64,000 nt of DNA, from NCBI GenBank assembly GCA_013398275.1, contig VZSE01002721.1:999075-1063074 (forward strand), in the 5' to 3' direction. The notes beneath the pieces were generated by a model that saw nothing but the letters and a program-made list of their open reading frames with translations, ran no database searches and had not been told where the DNA came from. Numbering within the stretch: the first letter of the stretch is position 1; every line of letters starts with the position of its first letter. The position numbers and the translations under genes are program-made. The DNA comes from Promerops cafer. Its lineage: Eukaryota; Chordata; Aves; Passeriformes; Nectariniidae. Shown here in pieces: positions 63,122 through 64,000 of the stretch.

Positions 63122-63127
63122 AATAAA
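63122..63127 (+). terminator. GATA6 poly(A) signal
   Basis: AATAAA, followed by a T-rich stretch and a TGTACAGTGTG element as downstream signal. A weaker ATTAAA lies at 63205-63210. Cleavage is expected near 63140-63150. Confidence 0.75.
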
Positions 63128-63149
63128 AGGGTATCATTTTAGGATTTTT

Positions 63150-64000
63150 TTTTTTTCTGTACAGTGTGCCTTTTCCTTTGTCTCCAACACAATTGTTAAG
63201 CTACATTAAATCTATGGAAATGTACCTGGTACAGCTGGCATGTCTGACGTCTGCAAGGAAGGTCTCCAGCTGAAGTGCCTGCTCTGCCTACCTAAGTCTG
63301 CACTGTGTGCTTTTTCTGCCACTCCCTTCACTACACCTTCTGATGATCTGTAAAACTAGGGCTTCCACCTGCCAACACAGGCTCCTCATGGGCACACGTG
63401 AGGTTTTTGTGATGAAAGTCTGGGGAACTGAGTCCATGCCCTGTGAGGACTATCATTGTTTTGCTTGCCCTTCACACCATAGCTAAAGGGTGTCACCCAG
63501 GTTCCCTGAGTAGGCAAATATCAGGATGTTACCCACTACAGATGTAACTGCTGAGTGACAGAGCTTTGAGTGCTTGCTGGCATCCTCCTGTGGCCAAAGG
63601 TGAAGGGCAGCAAAAACTGAAGGCGTTGCTGCTGAAAAGAGAAGACAGTGAATTTTAGCTAGTAAGGGAAGTGGAAAAGCTTTTTCTGGCTCTAAGGACT
63701 GGTTCTCTTCATTGCTCAGCTCATTGGAGCCAGACTTATTGCCAGGTGTGATTTCCAGCTATGTCAGCAGTGCTGTTGGACTGGGAGGCCAGGATGCCCA
63801 ACCTCCATCCCCATGGAGTGGCTGCAGTGTGTCTCTGTCTCTCTGTTCCAGACCTCCTTTTGGGGTGAATTGGGGTAGCTCCTTGGCCTCCAGTGAAGCT
63901 ATGCTGACTTGCACCAGCCAAGAATCTGCCTGTTGAGAGGACTGTGGGATGAATGCTGCAGCCCAGCCCCAGGAGGAAAACTGATCCTAGCAAAAGGAGA
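63150..64000. other. Downstream flank, no gene seen
   Basis: About 0.85 kb past the predicted GATA6 end. Only short ORFs without domains. A longer 3' UTR form could extend here, since human GATA6 continues past the matching signal as I recall. Confidence 0.5.

Larger units (their letters stand above)
61708..63145 (+). other. GATA6 3' UTR
   Basis: Runs from the stop codon to shortly after the poly(A) signal at 63122. Parts from about 62600 to 63130 resemble the human GATA6 3' UTR as I remember it, which suggests strong conservation. It contains an A/C-rich stretch (61962-62038). Confidence 0.75.

Noticed and set aside
1..64000. CRISPR arrays, operons, bacterial or phage systems
   Set aside because: No regular spacer-repeat array or prokaryotic gene layout. 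The split gene and CpG islands are vertebrate.

Overview
The window is vertebrate genomic DNA, most likely from a bird. It holds one protein-coding gene, GATA6, on the + strand. The spliced exons give a complete 518-residue GATA6 with both GATA zinc fingers. It lacks the long histidine run I recall in mammalian GATA6. Starting at the second methionine gives 390 residues, close to the short avian GATA6 I remember. The compact gene (about 21 kb from promoter to poly(A) signal) and sparse interspersed repeats also fit a bird. The species cannot be named from sequence alone.

Layout. Bases 1-36000 are AT-rich intergenic DNA with no recognisable gene. They contain a solo endogenous-retrovirus LTR (346-805) with a 4-bp target-site duplication, several candidate regulatory islands, and some small rearrangement scars. 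The scars are a 45-bp exact dispersed duplication (21464-21508 and 23147-23191), a 100-bp inverted duplication (24039-24138 and 25301-25400), and a 25-bp perfect palindrome at 23384. From about 36000 to 42000 the DNA becomes GC-rich and CpG-rich and carries many GATA, E-box/GATA, CRE and forkhead motifs, as expected of the cis-regulatory apron of a developmental transcription-factor gene. An assembly gap lies at 38445-38485.

The GATA6 proximal promoter is predicted at 42037-42202 (GC boxes, CCAAT, TATA-like box), followed by a non-coding exon 1 ending near 42315. Coding exons are 43655-44555, 47935-48101, 51405-51530, 52847-52934, 53070-53176 and 61540-61707. All junctions are GT/AG and keep the frame. 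The 3' UTR runs to a poly(A) signal at 63122. The last 0.9 kb is unannotated flanking DNA.

How it works together. GATA6 encodes a zinc-finger transcription factor of heart, gut and lung endoderm. The window repeatedly shows GATA sites near its own promoter, including three in 32 bp of intron 1, which suggests auto- or cross-regulation by GATA factors. Translation can begin at 43655 (weak context) or 44039 (better context), matching the known two-isoform design of GATA6. I saw no new gene system. The unusual items are structural (palindromes, inverted and templated duplications) and regulatory.
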